Numbered from the stretch's first letter, positions 10,174 through 21,898 are shown. The stretch: DNA of 64,000 nt from Frateuria soli (GCF_021117385.1 NZ_CP088252.1:2294001-2358000), one strand, 5' to 3'. The notes: generated by a model not told the origin, from the sequence alone. Translations and numbers: made by a program.

Positions 10174-12552
10174 TCAACCTCGCAACTTTGCCTTGCATGT
10201 CGACTCCAACGCAGCTACCGCTTCGCGTACGCAGCGGTCCGCGTCGTCGTCGGTAAGCGTGCGTGAAGCGTCCTGCAAAATCAAGCCCATAGCGAGACTC
10301 TTTCGGCCTATATCGACGCCCTTGCCGCTGTAGCGGTCGAACAGCCTGAGCTCCTTGAGCACGCTGCCCAGCTTGCCGCGCACCGCCTGGTCGATCTGTG
10401 ACCAGCGCACCTCCTCGGGCACCTCGACCGCGATGTCCCGGCGTACCGAGGGGAAACGCGGCACGGGCTGCGCCCGCGGCAGCCGACGGTCCAGCAATGC
10501 CGCCAGGGCCACTTCCAGGACGTACACGTCCGGCCCCAGGTCCAGCGCCCTGGCCAGTTGCGGATGCAGCGCGCCGAGGTAGCCCACCGTCTCACCATCG
10601 CGCGCGACGCGGGCGCCGCGACCGGGGTGGAGCCAGGACGGCAGGCCGTCGGCGTGCAGCGACCAGCGCTCGTGTTCGCCGCCCCAGGCCAGCAGCGCGT
10701 CCAGCTCGCCCTTGAGGTCGAAGAAGTCGTACGGGCGGGCTGCCTCGGCCCACTGCTCGGCATGCGCGCTACCACAGGCGGCGACCGCCAGGGTCGCCGT
10801 TTCCACCGGGGGATCGCCGGCGGCGAAGACGCGGGCAACCTCGAACAGCCGCACCCGCTCCTGCTGGCGCGCACGGTTGTGGCGCAGCGCCTCGACCAGG
10901 CCGGGCAGCAGCGAGGGCCGCATGACGGCCAGGTCCGCCGACAGCGGGTTGGCCAGCGGCACCAGATTGTCCGTGTAACCCCAACGGCCGAGCAGTTCGG
11001 CGCTCATGAAGGACAGGTTGACCGCCTCGTAGTACTCGCGCGCGGCCAACTGCTCGCGCAGCGGGAGTTCGCCGATGCGCGCCTCGGGCTCGGGCACGAG
11101 CGACAGTGCGCCGGAGGGGGTGTGGGTGGGAATGCGGTCGTAGCCGTGCACGCGGGCGACCTCCTCGATCAGGTCCTCCTCGCGCTCGATGTCGAAGCGG
11201 CTGGTCGGCGCCGTCACCTGCCAGCCCTCGGCCGTGGGATGCACCGTCATGCCGAGCGCGATGAAGATTCGCGTGACTTCCTCGTCCGGCACGGCGAGGC
11301 CCAGCACGCGCGCCAGGCGGGCGCGGCGCAGGACGACCGTCGCGGGCCGCGGCAGATCGGCGGGGTTCTCGGCAATCAGCACGGGACCGGCCTTGCCGCC
11401 GGCGATGGAAAGCAGCAGCTCGGTCGCCCGCTCCAGCGCACGGCGCGGCAGCTCCGGATCGACGCCGCGCTCGAATCGGTGCGAGGCGTCGGTGTGCAGG
11501 CCGAGCCTGCGTGCGCGGCCCATGATCGCCGCCGGGGCGAAATGCGCCGATTCCAGGAAGATGCGGGTGGTGGTATCGGTCACGCGCGAGGCATGTCCGC
11601 CCATGACGCCGGCGACCGCGAGCCCTCGCCGCTCGTCGGCGACCAGCAGGAAGCCCTCGTCGAGTCGGGCTTCGCTGCCGTCGAGCAGCTTCAGCGTTTC
11701 GCCCGCGCGCGCGTGGCGAACCACGATGTCGCCTTGCAGCGCATCGTTGTCGAAGGCGTGCAGCGGTTGGCCCAGCTCCAGCATCACGTAGTTGGTGACG
11801 TCGACCACCGCACTGATCGGCCGCAGTCCGGCTCGGCGCAGGCGCTCGGCCAGCCACAGCGGCGAGCGCGCGGTGGCATCGATACCCTCGATGACGCGGC
11901 CCAGGTACCGTGGCGCGTCCTTGCCGGCCTCCAGGCGGATGCCCCGGCGCGCATCGGAGGTGACCGGCGCGGGATCCTGCACCGGCACCAGCACCCGGCT
12001 GCCGAACAGCGCGGCCACGTCGTGGGCCAGGCCGACGAGTCCCAGGCAGTCGGGGCGGTTGGGGGTGAGCTTGAGCTCGATGCTGGCGTCCGGCAGGCCC
12101 AGGAACTGCGCCAGCGGCTGGCCGACCGGTGCATCGGCGGACAGTTCCAGCAGGCCGGACGCGTCGGCATCGATGCCCAGTTCCTTCGCCGAGCACAGCA
12201 TGCCAGCCGACTCCACCCCGCGCAGCCGGGCGGCCTTGATCGTGATGCCGCCCGGCAGCACGGCGCCGATGGTCGCCAGCGGCGCCTTCAGGCCCACGCG
12301 CGCATTGGGTGCGCCGCAGACGATCTGCAGCGGCTCGCCATGGCCGGCGGACACCTTGCAGACCTGCAGGCGGTCGGCTTCCGGGTGCTTCTCGGCGGCG
12401 ACGATCTCGCCCACCACGACGCCGGCCAGGCCCTCGCCCAGCACGGTCAGCTCTTCCACTTCCAGCCCGGCCATGGTCAGCGCATGGGCCAGCTCGGCGC
12501 GGTCGGCCTGGATTTCGACCAGCTCGCGCAGCCAGTTCTCGGAGAATTTCAT
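10174..12552 (-). CDS. pheT: phenylalanine--tRNA ligase beta subunit
   Basis: 792 residues, the usual bacterial PheT length. Domains in order: tRNA-binding EMAP-like domain (about 40-148), B3/4 editing domain (about 205-385, where misacylated Tyr-tRNA is hydrolysed), B5 DNA-binding-like domain (about 400-470), the catalytic-like core, and the C-terminal ferredoxin-fold anticodon-binding domain (about 700-792, [15 protein letters not shown]). It starts MKFSENWL as in its orthologues. It follows pheS by 14 bases and precedes ihfA by one base. It forms the alpha2-beta2 enzyme with PheS in the cytoplasm. Confidence 0.97.
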   Translation of the reverse strand: MKFSENWLRELVEIQADRAELAHALTMAGLEVEELTVLGEGLAGVVVGEIVAAEKHPEADRLQVCKVSAGHGEPLQIVCGAPNARVGLKAPLATIGAVLPGGITIKAARLRGVESAGMLCSAKELGIDADASGLLELSADAPVGQPLAQFLGLPDASIELKLTPNRPDCLGLVGLAHDVAALFGSRVLVPVQDPAPVTSDARRGIRLEAGKDAPRYLGRVIEGIDATARSPLWLAERLRRAGLRPISAVVDVTNYVMLELGQPLHAFDNDALQGDIVVRHARAGETLKLLDGSEARLDEGFLLVADERRGLAVAGVMGGHASRVTDTTTRIFLESAHFAPAAIMGRARRLGLHTDASHRFERGVDPELPRRALERATELLLSIAGGKAGPVLIAENPADLPRPATVVLRRARLARVLGLAVPDEEVTRIFIALGMTVHPTAEGWQVTAPTSRFDIEREEDLIEEVARVHGYDRIPTHTPSGALSLVPEPEARIGELPLREQLAAREYYEAVNLSFMSAELLGRWGYTDNLVPLANPLSADLAVMRPSLLPGLVEALRHNRARQQERVRLFEVARVFAAGDPPVETATLAVAACGSAHAEQWAEAARPYDFFDLKGELDALLAWGGEHERWSLHADGLPSWLHPGRGARVARDGETVGYLGALHPQLARALDLGPDVYVLEVALAALLDRRLPRAQPVPRFPSVRRDIAVEVPEEVRWSQIDQAVRGKLGSVLKELRLFDRYSGKGVDIGRKSLAMGLILQDASRTLTDDDADRCVREAVAALESTCKAKLRG

Positions 12553-12566
12553 CGGTACGTTTTCCC

Positions 12567-13802
<1,236 letters not shown>

Positions 13803-13850
13803 GGCAAACGCAAAAGAGCGCGTTATTGAATAAAGACGGCACGTTATTAA

Positions 13851-13885
13851 ATAAAAACGGGGAGAAGGCGTTGGCCTTCTCCCCG
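13851..13885 (-). terminator. rho-independent terminator after rplT
   Basis: Read leftward, CGGGGAGAAGGC and GCCTTCTCCCCG form a 12-bp stem with a 4-base loop, followed by TTTTTAT (13857-13851). It lies 33 bases after the rplT stop. This splits rpmI-rplT from pheST, which are cotranscribed in E. coli. Confidence 0.88.
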
Positions 13886-13917
13886 CTTGATTTACAGCAT
13901 ACCGTCGGTGACGACGA

Positions 13918-14277
13918 TCAAGCGGCCAGGCTGGCCTTCGCCTTTTCCGCGATGGCGCCAAACGCCTTGATGTCGTGCACGGCGATGTCCGCCAGCACCT
14001 TGCGGTCGATCGTGATGCCGGCCTTGGACAGGCCATTGATCAGGCGGCTGTAGGACAGGCCGAACTGACGCGCCGCGGCGTTGATGCGCACGATCCACAG
14101 CGCGCGGAACTGGCGCTTGCGCTGCTTGCGACCGATGTAGGCGTACTGGCCGGCCTTGATGACGGCCTGGTTGGCGACGCGGAAGACCTTGCGACGGGCG
14201 TTGTAGTACCCCTTCGCGCGGCCGATGATCTTCTTGTGACGACGACGGGCGGTAACGCCACGCTTTACACGAGCCAT
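13918..14277 (-). CDS. rplT: 50S ribosomal protein L20
   Basis: 119 residues. L20 binds 23S rRNA early in 50S assembly and, in E. coli, represses its own operon. The start [21 protein letters not shown] and the basic N-terminal tail are characteristic. It follows rpmI with a 15-base gap and ends before a strong terminator. AT-poor codon use matches its neighbours. Confidence 0.98.
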   Translation of the reverse strand: MARVKRGVTARRRHKKIIGRAKGYYNARRKVFRVANQAVIKAGQYAYIGRKQRKRQFRALWIVRINAAARQFGLSYSRLINGLSKAGITIDRKVLADIAVHDIKAFGAIAEKAKASLAA

Positions 14278-14292
14278 GGTGTTCTCCTTCCC

Positions 14293-14490
14293 TTAGACGT
14301 ACGGCAACATGCGAGCCACACCCTTGGTGTCGCACGCCTTGACGTGGTTGGTGGCGCGCAGGTTGCGCTTACGCTTGGTCGACTTCTTGGTCAGGATGTG
14401 CGACTTGAAGGCGTGACCGGCCTTGAACTTGCCCGAGGCGGTCTTGCGAAAACGCTTCGCGGCCGCCCGGTTGGTCTTGATCTTGGGCAT
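14293..14490 (-). CDS. rpmI: 50S ribosomal protein L35
   Basis: 65 residues starting [17 protein letters not shown], the L35 signature. An AGGAG site lies 7 bases before the ATG at 14490; a longer in-frame reading from 14556 would add residues not seen in L35. infC, normally directly upstream, is absent: the gene has its own promoter instead. Confidence 0.98.
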   Translation of the reverse strand: MPKIKTNRAAAKRFRKTASGKFKAGHAFKSHILTKKSTKRKRNLRATNHVKACDTKGVARMLPYV

Positions 14491-14612
14491 GGGAATGCTC
14501 CTGGGTGGGCTTGGGTGCCCGGTTTCTGACTGATTCGGCGGTGACCCGCGGGCCACGCTTTCCGTCCTGCCGACATCGGTTCACGACCCGTCCATGTGGG
14601 TCGAACCGGCGA

Positions 14613-14641
14613 TTATACGGAGGAGTCCGGGGCAAAGCCAG
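14613..14641 (-). promoter_or_regulatory. promoter of rpmI-rplT
   Basis: A perfect -10 hexamer TATAAT on the minus strand (14618-14613) lies about 123 bases upstream of rpmI. At 17-base spacing the -35 region reads TGGCTT, a poor match. The 5' leader of about 115 bases could hold an L20-binding structure, but none was identified. The promoter fits the absence of infC and thrS upstream. Confidence 0.6.
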
Positions 14642-14713
14642 CCTGCCGGGTAATCCGTCCTCACCGGTCGGCCGACCGGCTAAAGTGGGCGCTTGCCCGC
14701 CCCCGGAGCCGCC

Positions 14714-15616
14714 ATGAACACGCCAGAGGACACCGTCCGCATCGTCGAAGTGGGGGCTCGCGACGGCCTGCAGAACGAAAAGACGCTCCTGCCGGCCGAG
14801 GTGAAGATCGCACTGATCGACCGGCTCTCATCCACCGGCCTGACCACCATCGAGGCGACCAGCTTCGTCAGCCCCAGGTGGGTGCCGCAGCTGGCCGACG
14901 CGGCGGAAGTGTTCGCAGGCATCCGCAAGGTGCCCGGCGTGCGCTATCCGGTGCTGGTGCCCAACCTGCAGGGCTACGAGCGGGCGCGAGCGGTGGGGGC
15001 GCAGGAGATCGCCGTATTCACCGCGGCCAGCGAGGCGTTCAACCGCAAGAACATCAACGCCTCGATCGACGAGTCGATCGAGCGGTTCATTCCGGTGATC
15101 GAGCGCGCCAGGGCCGATCGCGTGGCCGTGCGCGGCTACGTGTCCACCGTGCTCGGCTGCCCCTACCAGGGCGAGGTGCCGGTCGCCGACGTGGTACGGG
15201 TGGCCGAACGGCTGCATGCGCTGGGCTGCTACGAGGTTTCGCTGGGCGACACGATCGGCGTGGGCACGCCGTCCAGGGCACGCGCGATGCTGCGCGCGGT
15301 GGCGCAGGCCGTACCGATGCCGGCATTGGCCGTGCACTTCCACGACACCTACGGCCAGGCGCTGGCGAACATCCTGGCCTGCCTGGAGGAAGGCGTGCGC
15401 GTGGTCGACAGCGCGGTCTCGGGCACCGGCGGCTGTCCCTACGCCAAGGGCGCCACCGGCAATGTGGCGACCGAGGACGTGGCCTATATGCTCGAAGGCA
15501 TGGGCCTGCACACCGGCGTCGACCTGGATCTGCTGATCGCCACCGGCGCCTGGCTCTCGGCGCAACTGCACAAGGAAACCGCCAGCCGCGTCACCCGCGC
15601 GCGCACGACCGCCTGA
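14714..15616 (+). CDS. hydroxymethylglutaryl-CoA lyase
   Basis: 300 residues. It cleaves HMG-CoA to acetyl-CoA and acetoacetate, the last step of leucine breakdown. The DRE-TIM barrel opens with VEVGARDGLQNE (11-22), the HMG-CoA lyase form of the divalent-metal site. FHDTYGQAL carries metal-binding histidine, and the loop SGTGGCPYAKGATGN (about 235-249) holds the catalytic cysteine. The start at 14714 has CCCGGAG 6-7 bases upstream. Other leucine-catabolic genes are not in the window. It is followed by two acetyltransferase genes at short distance. Confidence 0.93.
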   Translation: MNTPEDTVRIVEVGARDGLQNEKTLLPAEVKIALIDRLSSTGLTTIEATSFVSPRWVPQLADAAEVFAGIRKVPGVRYPVLVPNLQGYERARAVGAQEIAVFTAASEAFNRKNINASIDESIERFIPVIERARADRVAVRGYVSTVLGCPYQGEVPVADVVRVAERLHALGCYEVSLGDTIGVGTPSRARAMLRAVAQAVPMPALAVHFHDTYGQALANILACLEEGVRVVDSAVSGTGGCPYAKGATGNVATEDVAYMLEGMGLHTGVDLDLLIATGAWLSAQLHKETASRVTRARTTA

Positions 15617-15651
15617 AACCCGACGTCCGCCAACCGCCAGACCCACGACCC

Positions 15652-16140
15652 ATGACAGTCCCCTTCCTGATCCGTCCCATCGAACCGCGTGACGATGCCG
15701 CGGTCGCCTCGATCATCCGCACGGTGATGCCCGAGTTCGGCGCCGACGGTCCCGGCTTCGCCATCCACGACCCGGAAGTCGACCACATGGCCGAAGCCTA
15801 TGCGCGACCCGGTTGCGCCTATTTCGTCGTCGAGCGCGACGGCATGGTCATCGGCGGGGCCGGCGTGGCACCGCTGGACGGCGGCGAGCCGGACGTGTGC
15901 GAACTGCGCAAGATGTACTTCCTGCCGCAGGCACGCGGCATCGGCGCCGGCACGGCGATGATGCAGCGCTGCCTGGACGCTGCGCGTGCACTGGGCTATC
16001 GCCGCTGCTACCTGGAAACCCTCACCGGGATGGATGCCGCCCAGGCGCTGTACCGGCGCAGCGGCTTTGCTCCGGTCTGCGCGGCGATGGGTGGCACCGG
16101 CCACCACGGCTGCGACCGCTACTACCTGCGCGAGCTCTGA
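15652..16140 (+). CDS. GNAT-family N-acetyltransferase
   Basis: 162 residues. The acetyl-CoA binding motif A reads LPQARGIGAGTAMMQRCLDAA (about 92-112; Q/R-x-x-G-x-G/A), followed by CYLETLTGMDAAQALYRRSGF, which is typical of small-molecule or protein N-acetyltransferases. The end GTGHHGCDRYYLREL is the form seen in YafP/PhnO-like single-domain members. The substrate is unknown. It lies 35 bases after the HMG-CoA lyase gene and 13 before another GNAT gene, suggesting one transcript. Confidence 0.82.
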   Translation: MTVPFLIRPIEPRDDAAVASIIRTVMPEFGADGPGFAIHDPEVDHMAEAYARPGCAYFVVERDGMVIGGAGVAPLDGGEPDVCELRKMYFLPQARGIGAGTAMMQRCLDAARALGYRRCYLETLTGMDAAQALYRRSGFAPVCAAMGGTGHHGCDRYYLREL

Positions 16141-16153
16141 CGGCGCGACGGTC

Positions 16154-16723
16154 ATGATCCGCATCGCCAGCCCCGACGACGCGGCACAGATCCATGCGAT
16201 CTACGCCCCGTCGGTCACCCATGGCGCCGCCACTTTCGAAACCGCGCTGCCCGGGGTGCCGGCGATGCGCGAACGGATCGTCGCGCGCCTGGCGCAGTAC
16301 CCCTGGCTGGTGTGGGGGGAAGGCGAGGTGCTGGCCTACGCTTACGCCAGCCGCTTCCGCGAGCGTGCCGCCTACGACTGGATCGCCGAGACCTCGATCT
16401 ACGTCCGCGAGGATGCCCGGCGCAAAGGGGTCGCGCGGCGCCTGTACGGAGCGCTTCTGGAGGCCATGCGCCTGCAGGGCATCAACCAGGCTGTCGGCGT
16501 GATCACCTTGCCGGGCGGGCCCAGCGTGCGCCTGCACGAGGCGATGGGTTTCGCGCCTGCGGGCGAGTGGCGGCAGAGCGGCTACAAGCTCGGCCGCTGG
16601 TGGGACGTGGGCGTGTGGCAGAAGACCCTGCAGCCCCCGGCCGGGCGACCGTCGCCGGTGGTGCCGTTTGCGGAACTGCGCGACACCCCGGCGCTGCGGG
16701 CATTGCTGGCGCGCGAGACGTAA
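16154..16723 (+). CDS. GNAT acetyltransferase, phosphinothricin/methionine-sulfone type
   Basis: 189 residues. The layout MIRIASPDDAAQIHAIYAPS, then YAYASRFRERAAYDW, then ETSIYVREDARRKGVARRLY (acetyl-CoA motif A), then LHEAMGFAPAGEWRQSGYK and WWDVGVWQKTL, is that of the Pat/MnaT (YncA) family, which acetylates the amino group of methionine sulfone, methionine sulfoximine or phosphinothricin. The last 30 residues after WQKTL are longer than in YncA. It converges on thyA with a 17-base gap. Confidence 0.85.
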   Translation: MIRIASPDDAAQIHAIYAPSVTHGAATFETALPGVPAMRERIVARLAQYPWLVWGEGEVLAYAYASRFRERAAYDWIAETSIYVREDARRKGVARRLYGALLEAMRLQGINQAVGVITLPGGPSVRLHEAMGFAPAGEWRQSGYKLGRWWDVGVWQKTLQPPAGRPSPVVPFAELRDTPALRALLARET

Positions 16724-16740
16724 GGCGGGCCGGTGCAGCC

Positions 16741-17535
16741 CTATACCGCGACGGGCGCCCTGATGGCCGGGTGCGGGGCGTAGCCCTCCAGCGCAATGTC
16801 CTCGAAGCGGAAATCCTCGAGCACGCGCACGTCCGGATCGAGCACCACGCGCGGCAGCGGCCGGGGCTCGCGGCTGAGCTGCAGCCGTGCCTGTTCGAGG
16901 TGGTTGCTGTACAGGTGCGCATCGCCGAGCGTGTGCACGAAGTCGCCCACGCCCAGGCCGCACACGTGCGCGACCATGTGGGTCAGCAGCGCGTAGCTGG
17001 CGATGTTGAAGGGCACGCCCAGGAAGATGTCGCCCGAGCGCTGGTAGAGCTGGCAGGAGAGCTTGCCGTCGGCGACGTAGAACTGGAACAGCGTGTGGCA
17101 GGGCATCAACGCCATCTTCGGCAGCTCGCCCACGTTCCAGGCGCTTACGATCAGGCGGCGCGAGTCGGGGTTGCGGCGGATCTCGTCGACCACCCAGCGG
17201 ATCTGGTCCACGGTGCCGCCGTCGGCGGTCGGCCAGGCCCGCCATTGCCGGCCGTAGACCGGACCGAGCTCGCCCTGCGCGTCGGCCCACTCGTCCCAGA
17301 TGCTGACGCCGTGTTCCTTCAGGTAGGCGATGTTGGTGTCGCCGCGCAGGAACCAGATCAGCTCGTGCACCACCGATTTCCAGTGCACCTTCTTGGTGGT
17401 GACCAGCGGGAAGCCCTTGGCCAGGTCGAAGCGCATCTGCCAGCCGAACACACTCCTGGTGCCGGTGCCGGTGCGGTCGGTCTTTTCCGTGCCGTGGTGG
17501 AGCACGTGGTCGAGCAGGTCGAGGTAGGCGCGCAT
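16741..17535 (-). CDS. thyA: thymidylate synthase
   Basis: 264 residues, the E. coli ThyA length. It makes dTMP from dUMP using methylene-tetrahydrofolate. The catalytic cysteine is in [10 protein letters not shown], and the folate/dUMP segments [17 protein letters not shown] and GDAHLYSNH are intact. The C terminus APVAV is the mobile closing tail. In many relatives it directly follows lgt; here an AIM24-type gene stands between on the other strand. Confidence 0.97.
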   Translation of the reverse strand: MRAYLDLLDHVLHHGTEKTDRTGTGTRSVFGWQMRFDLAKGFPLVTTKKVHWKSVVHELIWFLRGDTNIAYLKEHGVSIWDEWADAQGELGPVYGRQWRAWPTADGGTVDQIRWVVDEIRRNPDSRRLIVSAWNVGELPKMALMPCHTLFQFYVADGKLSCQLYQRSGDIFLGVPFNIASYALLTHMVAHVCGLGVGDFVHTLGDAHLYSNHLEQARLQLSREPRPLPRVVLDPDVRVLEDFRFEDIALEGYAPHPAIRAPVAV

Positions 17536-17594
17536 GGAACGATTCTAGCGGACCGTGGCGGCAAGGTTTGCCTGCGGGGGGCTCCGGCCGCGCC

Positions 17595-17609
17595 GGTGAC
17601 ATCCGTCAC
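17595..17609. promoter_or_regulatory. GGTGACATCCGTCAC motif in the thyA/AIM24 gap
   Basis: An imperfect inverted repeat (TGAC/GTCA with 4 bases between) 58 bases upstream of the AIM24-type gene, almost identical to the motif at 2514-2529. A further CTGTCACC half lies 7 bases downstream. Function as a regulator binding site is inferred from recurrence only. Confidence 0.3.
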
Positions 17610-17666
17610 TCCCCCTGTCACCCCGTCCCAGCCTAGACTCGTCGCCATCCACCAAGGGACGCCAAC

Positions 17667-18674
17667 ATGACGCAGTGGTATTTCAGCTACGGCAACAACG
17701 AACGCATCGGTCCGCTGGACGACGAGGCTGCCCGCGCCCAGGCGCGCAGCCGTCCCGACGGCTACTGCTGGAAGGAAGGCTTCGGCGAGTGGCGGCCGAT
17801 CCACAGCGTGTTCCAGCCCGCCACCGACATGGCAGTCGCCCCGCCGCCGGTGCCGGCCGGTCGCTACGGCGCTTCCGACGAGGTCGATTACCGCATCGTC
17901 GGCACCGACATGCAGTTTGTCGAGGTCGAGCTCGATCCGGGCGAGAGCGCCATCGCCGAGGCCGGCTCCCTGATGTACAAGGAATCGGCGGTGCAGATGG
18001 ATACCGTCTTCGGCGACGGCTCCAGCGCCAACCAGGGCAGCGGCCTGATGGGCAAGCTGATGTCCGCCGGCAAGCGCGTGATCACCGGCGAAAGCCTGTT
18101 CACCACCGTGTTCACCCACACCGGCAGCGGCAAGGCCAGGGTCGCCTTCGCAGCACCCTACCCCGGGACGGTGATGGCGATGAAACTTTCCGAGCACGGC
18201 GGGCGGCTGATCTGCCAGAAGGATTCGTTCCTGGCCGGCGCGCGCGGCGTGCAGCTCGGGATCTACTTCCAGCGCAAGATCCTCACCGGCCTGTTCGGCG
18301 GCGAGGGCTTCATCATGCAGAAGCTCGAGGGCGACGGCTGGGTGTTCGTGCACGCCGGCGGCACCGTGGTCGAGCGCGACCTGAAACCCGGCGAGCGGCT
18401 GGACGTCGATACCGGCTGCGTGGTCGCCTTCCACGACACCGTGAGCATGGACGTCAGGCCGGTCGGCGGCATCAAGAGCATGCTGTTCGGTGGCGAGGGC
18501 GTGTTCCTGGCCACGCTGACCGGTCCGGGCAAGATCTGGCTGCAGTCGCTGCCGTTCTCGCGCATGGCCGGTCGCATGCTGGCGGCCGCGCCGCAGGGCG
18601 GCGGAACGCGCCGCGGCGAAGGTTCGATCCTCGGCGGGCTGGGTGACCTGATCGGCGGCGACAACAACTTCTGA
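17667..18674 (+). CDS. TIGR00266/AIM24-family protein with N-terminal GYF_2-like domain
   Basis: 335 residues. Residues 1-50 (WYFSYGNNERIGPLDDE, then CWKEGFGEWRPI) match the GYF_2 peptide-binding fold seen in bacterial membrane proteins. From about 70 the AIM24/DUF124 domain follows: repeated beta-strand blocks such as VEVELDPGESAIAEAGSLMY, then GRLICQKDSFLAGARGVQLG and GGEGFIMQKLEGDG. A Gly-rich tail closes the protein. The family is widespread and its bacterial role is not established. It lies between lgt and thyA, facing right, and ends just before a GTAG repeat. Confidence 0.82.
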   Translation: MTQWYFSYGNNERIGPLDDEAARAQARSRPDGYCWKEGFGEWRPIHSVFQPATDMAVAPPPVPAGRYGASDEVDYRIVGTDMQFVEVELDPGESAIAEAGSLMYKESAVQMDTVFGDGSSANQGSGLMGKLMSAGKRVITGESLFTTVFTHTGSGKARVAFAAPYPGTVMAMKLSEHGGRLICQKDSFLAGARGVQLGIYFQRKILTGLFGGEGFIMQKLEGDGWVFVHAGGTVVERDLKPGERLDVDTGCVVAFHDTVSMDVRPVGGIKSMLFGGEGVFLATLTGPGKIWLQSLPFSRMAGRMLAAAPQGGGTRRGEGSILGGLGDLIGGDNNF

Positions 18675-18686
18675 CCACGGGACTTT

Positions 18687-18755
18687 GTAGGAGCCCGCTT
18701 GCGGGCGATGCTTTTCTGGCAAGACTCAAGGCATCGCCCGCAAGCGGGCTCCCAC
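18687..18755. repeat. GTAG-ended palindromic repeat pair
   Basis: GTAGGAGCCCGCTTGCGGGC and inverted GCCCGCAAGCGGGCTCC(C)AC flank about 30 bases between the convergent AIM24-type gene and lgt. One end base differs from the CTAC ending (CCAC). It could serve as a bidirectional transcription barrier. Confidence 0.8.
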
Positions 18756-18762
18756 GAATATC

Positions 18763-19644
18763 TCAACCGTGCGCCGCGGGCACCAGCGTGGGCGCCCTGC
18801 GCGACATCGCCACCAGCACCAGCCCTACCAGGATCAGCGGCAGCGACTGCACCTGCCCCATCGTGAGCCAGCCCCAGGCGAGGTAACCCAGCTGCGGGTC
18901 GGGCACGCGCACGAACTCGACGGCGAAGCGGAAGCAGCCGTACATCAGCGCGAACAGGCCGGACACCAGGTAACGCGGCCGCGGCTTCATCGAGACCAGC
19001 CACAGCACCGCAAACATCACGATGCCTTCCAGCGCCATCTCGTACAGCTGCGAAGGGTGCCGCGGGATGCCGCCGAACTGCGCCAGCTGCTGCGCCAGCG
19101 CCGGCTGCTCGTGCGCCAGTTGCACGTCCTCCGGCTTGGCATTCGGGAAGATCATCGCCCACGGCACGTCGCCGGGCTTGCCCCACAGTTCGCCGTTGAT
19201 GAAGTTGCCCAGCCGCCCCAGGCCCAGCCCCAGCGGCACCAGCGGCGCGACGAAGTCCATGGTGTCGAAGAAGTGCAGCCGATGCCGCCGCGACCACCAC
19301 CAGGCGGCCACCAGCACGCCGATGAGGCCGCCGTGGAAACTCATGCCGCCGTCCCACACCTTGAACAGCGCCAGTGGATCGGTCCAGATCCAGTGCAGGC
19401 CACCGGCGTAGTAGAACAGCATGTACCACACGCGCCCGCCCACGATGATGCCCAGCATGGCGTAGAACGCCAGGTCGCTCAGCGCATCACGGCTCACCGG
19501 CAGCCGCCCCTGCTGGCGCCGTCGCTCGCCGAGCAGGCCGGCGGCCAGGAAGCCGAGCAGGTACATCAGGCCATACCAGTGCACCTGCACGGGTCCGATG
19601 TGTAAGGCGACCGGGTCGAACTGGACGGTGAAGGGCTGGGCCAT
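18763..19644 (-). CDS. lgt: phosphatidylglycerol--prolipoprotein diacylglyceryl transferase
   Basis: 293 residues with seven predicted membrane helices. Lgt attaches diacylglycerol to the lipobox cysteine of prolipoproteins in the inner membrane. The signature [14 protein letters not shown] (about 150-163) includes the phosphatidylglycerol-binding residues, and the essential His-containing segment [14 protein letters not shown] opens the protein (about 22-35). [10 protein letters not shown] is also conserved. The start [12 protein letters not shown] at 19644 is typical; the longer open frame upstream overlaps the opposite peptidase gene. Confidence 0.95.
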   Translation of the reverse strand: MAQPFTVQFDPVALHIGPVQVHWYGLMYLLGFLAAGLLGERRRQQGRLPVSRDALSDLAFYAMLGIIVGGRVWYMLFYYAGGLHWIWTDPLALFKVWDGGMSFHGGLIGVLVAAWWWSRRHRLHFFDTMDFVAPLVPLGLGLGRLGNFINGELWGKPGDVPWAMIFPNAKPEDVQLAHEQPALAQQLAQFGGIPRHPSQLYEMALEGIVMFAVLWLVSMKPRPRYLVSGLFALMYGCFRFAVEFVRVPDPQLGYLAWGWLTMGQVQSLPLILVGLVLVAMSRRAPTLVPAAHG

Positions 19645-19706
19645 GGCTCGCGGAACGGATGGACGGAGAGCAAGTGTAGCCTCGCGCGGCGGCACGACGC
19701 AGGCCC

Positions 19707-19736
19707 TTGGTCCCGGCACTGCCAGCTGGCTAGAAT
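19707..19736 (+). promoter_or_regulatory. candidate sigma-70 promoter of the S9 peptidase gene
   Basis: TTGGTC (19707-19712) and TAGAAT (19731-19736) are spaced by 18 bases. They lie 135 bases before the start at 19871. The match is good at both boxes, but no further evidence is available. Confidence 0.45.
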
Positions 19737-19870
19737 CGATCCGCGGAGCCACGCACCTCACAGGGGGCGCAGGCGGCGGTACCGGACACCAACCGGTGGC
19801 GCATCCGGCCGGCCGATGCCGCTCCTCGCGGCCGGGCGTCACATGGAGCGTGCCCTTGGGGGGGAACATC

Positions 19871-21823
19871 ATGACATACCGATTTGTGAGGGTGGCGCTT
19901 ACCGCTGCCCTCATGCTGCCTGCCGCCGCCTGGTCGAGCGACTCCATTCCGGTCGAATATTTTGCGCGTCGCCCGGCGATCTCGAACCCGCAGTTGTCGC
20001 CCGACGGCAAGTTTCTCGCCGTGCGCATGGACGACAACGACAACAGCGGCCATGCGCTGGTCGTCTTCCGGGTCGAGGACATGCAGAAGCCGGTCAGCAT
20101 GTTGCGCATGCCCAAGTACGAGATCCCGATGGGCATCACCTGGGTAAGTTCGACCCGGCTGGTGATCGCAAAGGGCCGGCAGCAAGGCTCTCTGGACAAG
20201 CCCGCCTTCTACGGCGAGTTGCTCGCCACCGACGTGGACGGCAAGCATCAGGACTACATCTACGGCTACGAGGGAACGCTGGGCCGCCGAGCCGGCTCGC
20301 GCGCGGTCGACCGTGGATGGGGCTTCGTGGTGGGGACGCCGGAGATCGCCAACGGGCACTTCTACATGGAGACGGAGACCTGGGACAACCAGGGCCATTA
20401 CTCGCTCTACGACGTCGACGCGACCAAGAATGCAAGGCGCCTGATCGGCGACATCGATGTGGACGGGATGAGCTTCATGATCGGCGCCGACGGGCTGGCG
20501 CACTTTGCCTACGGCGACGGCAACGACTTCAATTATCGCGTCTACCACCGCGATCCATCCGGTTGGCGCCAGATGGACCAAGGCACCACTGGCCGGAGCT
20601 TCACGCCGCTCACCTACACACCTGGCGGCCAGGGCATCTACGCGTCGTACAGCGCCGACGGCGGGCCGGCTGCGCTGGTCGAGCAGGCCGAAGACGGCAG
20701 CAACCGGACCCTACTGGCCTCGGATGCGTTCGCCAGCATCGGCAACATTCTCTGGACAGCGGCACCTCGCCGACCGTTCGCGACGGCGCTTGCCAATGGC
20801 GTGCCGCGGGCCAGCTACCTCGACCCCAGCCTGCCTTCCGCCAAGCTGCACATGGCGCTGAGCAAGGCCTTCCCCGGAAGCTTCGTCGATTTCCTCAACT
20901 ACAGCGACGATGGCAAGCAGTTGCTGTTCCTGGTCAGCAGCGATCGCGATCCGGGCAGTTACTACCTGATCGACACCACAAGCTTCAAGGTGCGCAAGCT
21001 GTTCGCCATCGAGCCCTGGATCGACCCGGCCAAGATGGCCGAGCGCCGTCCTCTGCGCTTCAAGGCCAGCGACGGCACGGAACTGGAGGCGATCCTCACG
21101 ATCCCGCCGGGCCGGCCGGAGCGCAATCTCCCGATGGTCCTGCTTCCACACGGCGGCCCCTACTGGACCAGCGACGATTGGTACTACGACAACAATGCGC
21201 AATTTCTCGCCAGCCGTGGCTATCTGGTGCTCCAAGTCAACTATCGCGGTTCCTCCGGTCGCGGAAAGAATTTCTCCGAGTCCGGCTATCTCAAGTGGGG
21301 TACCCGCATCCAGCAGGACCTCATCGATGGCGTGAAATGGGCGATCGACCAGCACTACGCGGATGCCGGCCGCATCTGCGTGTTCGGCGCGAGCTTCGGC
21401 GGCTACTCCGCGATGATGGCGCCTATCCGCGCCCCCGGACTGTTCAAGTGCGCCGTGGGCTACGCGGGCGTGTACGACCTGAAGATGATGTACAACAAGG
21501 GCGATGTGCGCCGGCGCGAGTCCGGGCGCAGCTACCTCACCACCGTGATCGGCAAGGACGACGCCGCGCTGGACGCCAATTCGCCCGACAAGCTGGCGGA
21601 TCGCATCGACGTGCCGGTACTGCTGATCCATGGCGAAGACGACGAGCGTGCTCCGTTCGCCCAGGCCAAGGCCATGCGCGCCGCACTGGAGGCGGCGCAC
21701 AAGCCCTATGAGTGGATGAGCAAGCCCCACGAAGAGCACGGCTTCTTCAGCGAGAAGAACAACGTCGAGCTCTACAACACGCTTCAGGCCTTCCTGGAGA
21801 AGTACATCGGCAAGGGGGCCTAG
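19871..21823 (+). CDS. secreted prolyl oligopeptidase-family (S9) peptidase
   Basis: 650 residues. The N terminus [23 protein letters not shown] is a signal peptide (cleavage near 22-24), so the enzyme is periplasmic or secreted. A beta-propeller region (about 30-400) starts [20 protein letters not shown]. The C-terminal alpha/beta hydrolase has the nucleophile elbow GASFGGYSA, the acid in HGEDDERAP and the histidine in [18 protein letters not shown] ribosome site fixes the start. The architecture matches S9 acylaminoacyl/dipeptidyl peptidases. It should release short peptides from extracellular protein; a POT peptide importer lies about 3 kb downstream. Confidence 0.88.
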   Translation: MTYRFVRVALTAALMLPAAAWSSDSIPVEYFARRPAISNPQLSPDGKFLAVRMDDNDNSGHALVVFRVEDMQKPVSMLRMPKYEIPMGITWVSSTRLVIAKGRQQGSLDKPAFYGELLATDVDGKHQDYIYGYEGTLGRRAGSRAVDRGWGFVVGTPEIANGHFYMETETWDNQGHYSLYDVDATKNARRLIGDIDVDGMSFMIGADGLAHFAYGDGNDFNYRVYHRDPSGWRQMDQGTTGRSFTPLTYTPGGQGIYASYSADGGPAALVEQAEDGSNRTLLASDAFASIGNILWTAAPRRPFATALANGVPRASYLDPSLPSAKLHMALSKAFPGSFVDFLNYSDDGKQLLFLVSSDRDPGSYYLIDTTSFKVRKLFAIEPWIDPAKMAERRPLRFKASDGTELEAILTIPPGRPERNLPMVLLPHGGPYWTSDDWYYDNNAQFLASRGYLVLQVNYRGSSGRGKNFSESGYLKWGTRIQQDLIDGVKWAIDQHYADAGRICVFGASFGGYSAMMAPIRAPGLFKCAVGYAGVYDLKMMYNKGDVRRRESGRSYLTTVIGKDDAALDANSPDKLADRIDVPVLLIHGEDDERAPFAQAKAMRAALEAAHKPYEWMSKPHEEHGFFSEKNNVELYNTLQAFLEKYIGKGA

Positions 21824-21863
21824 GACCGTCGCGCAGGCACGCGCCTGCGTGTTCCGGGCCCTT

Positions 21864-21898
21864 CCCGCACTTGGCGGCAGTCTTGCCGCCAGTGCGGG
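21864..21898. terminator. long hairpin between convergent genes
   Basis: CCCGCACTTGGCGGCA and TGCCGCCAGTGCGGG pair around a short loop. It lies 40 bases after the S9 peptidase stop and 10 before the TPM-protein stop on the other strand. There is no T-tract, so it may be a bidirectional barrier rather than a classic terminator. Confidence 0.55.

Noticed and set aside
19645..20199. N-terminal extension of Lgt
   Set aside because: The longer frame overlaps the start of the S9 peptidase gene and lacks any similarity to Lgt; the start [12 protein letters not shown] is canonical.
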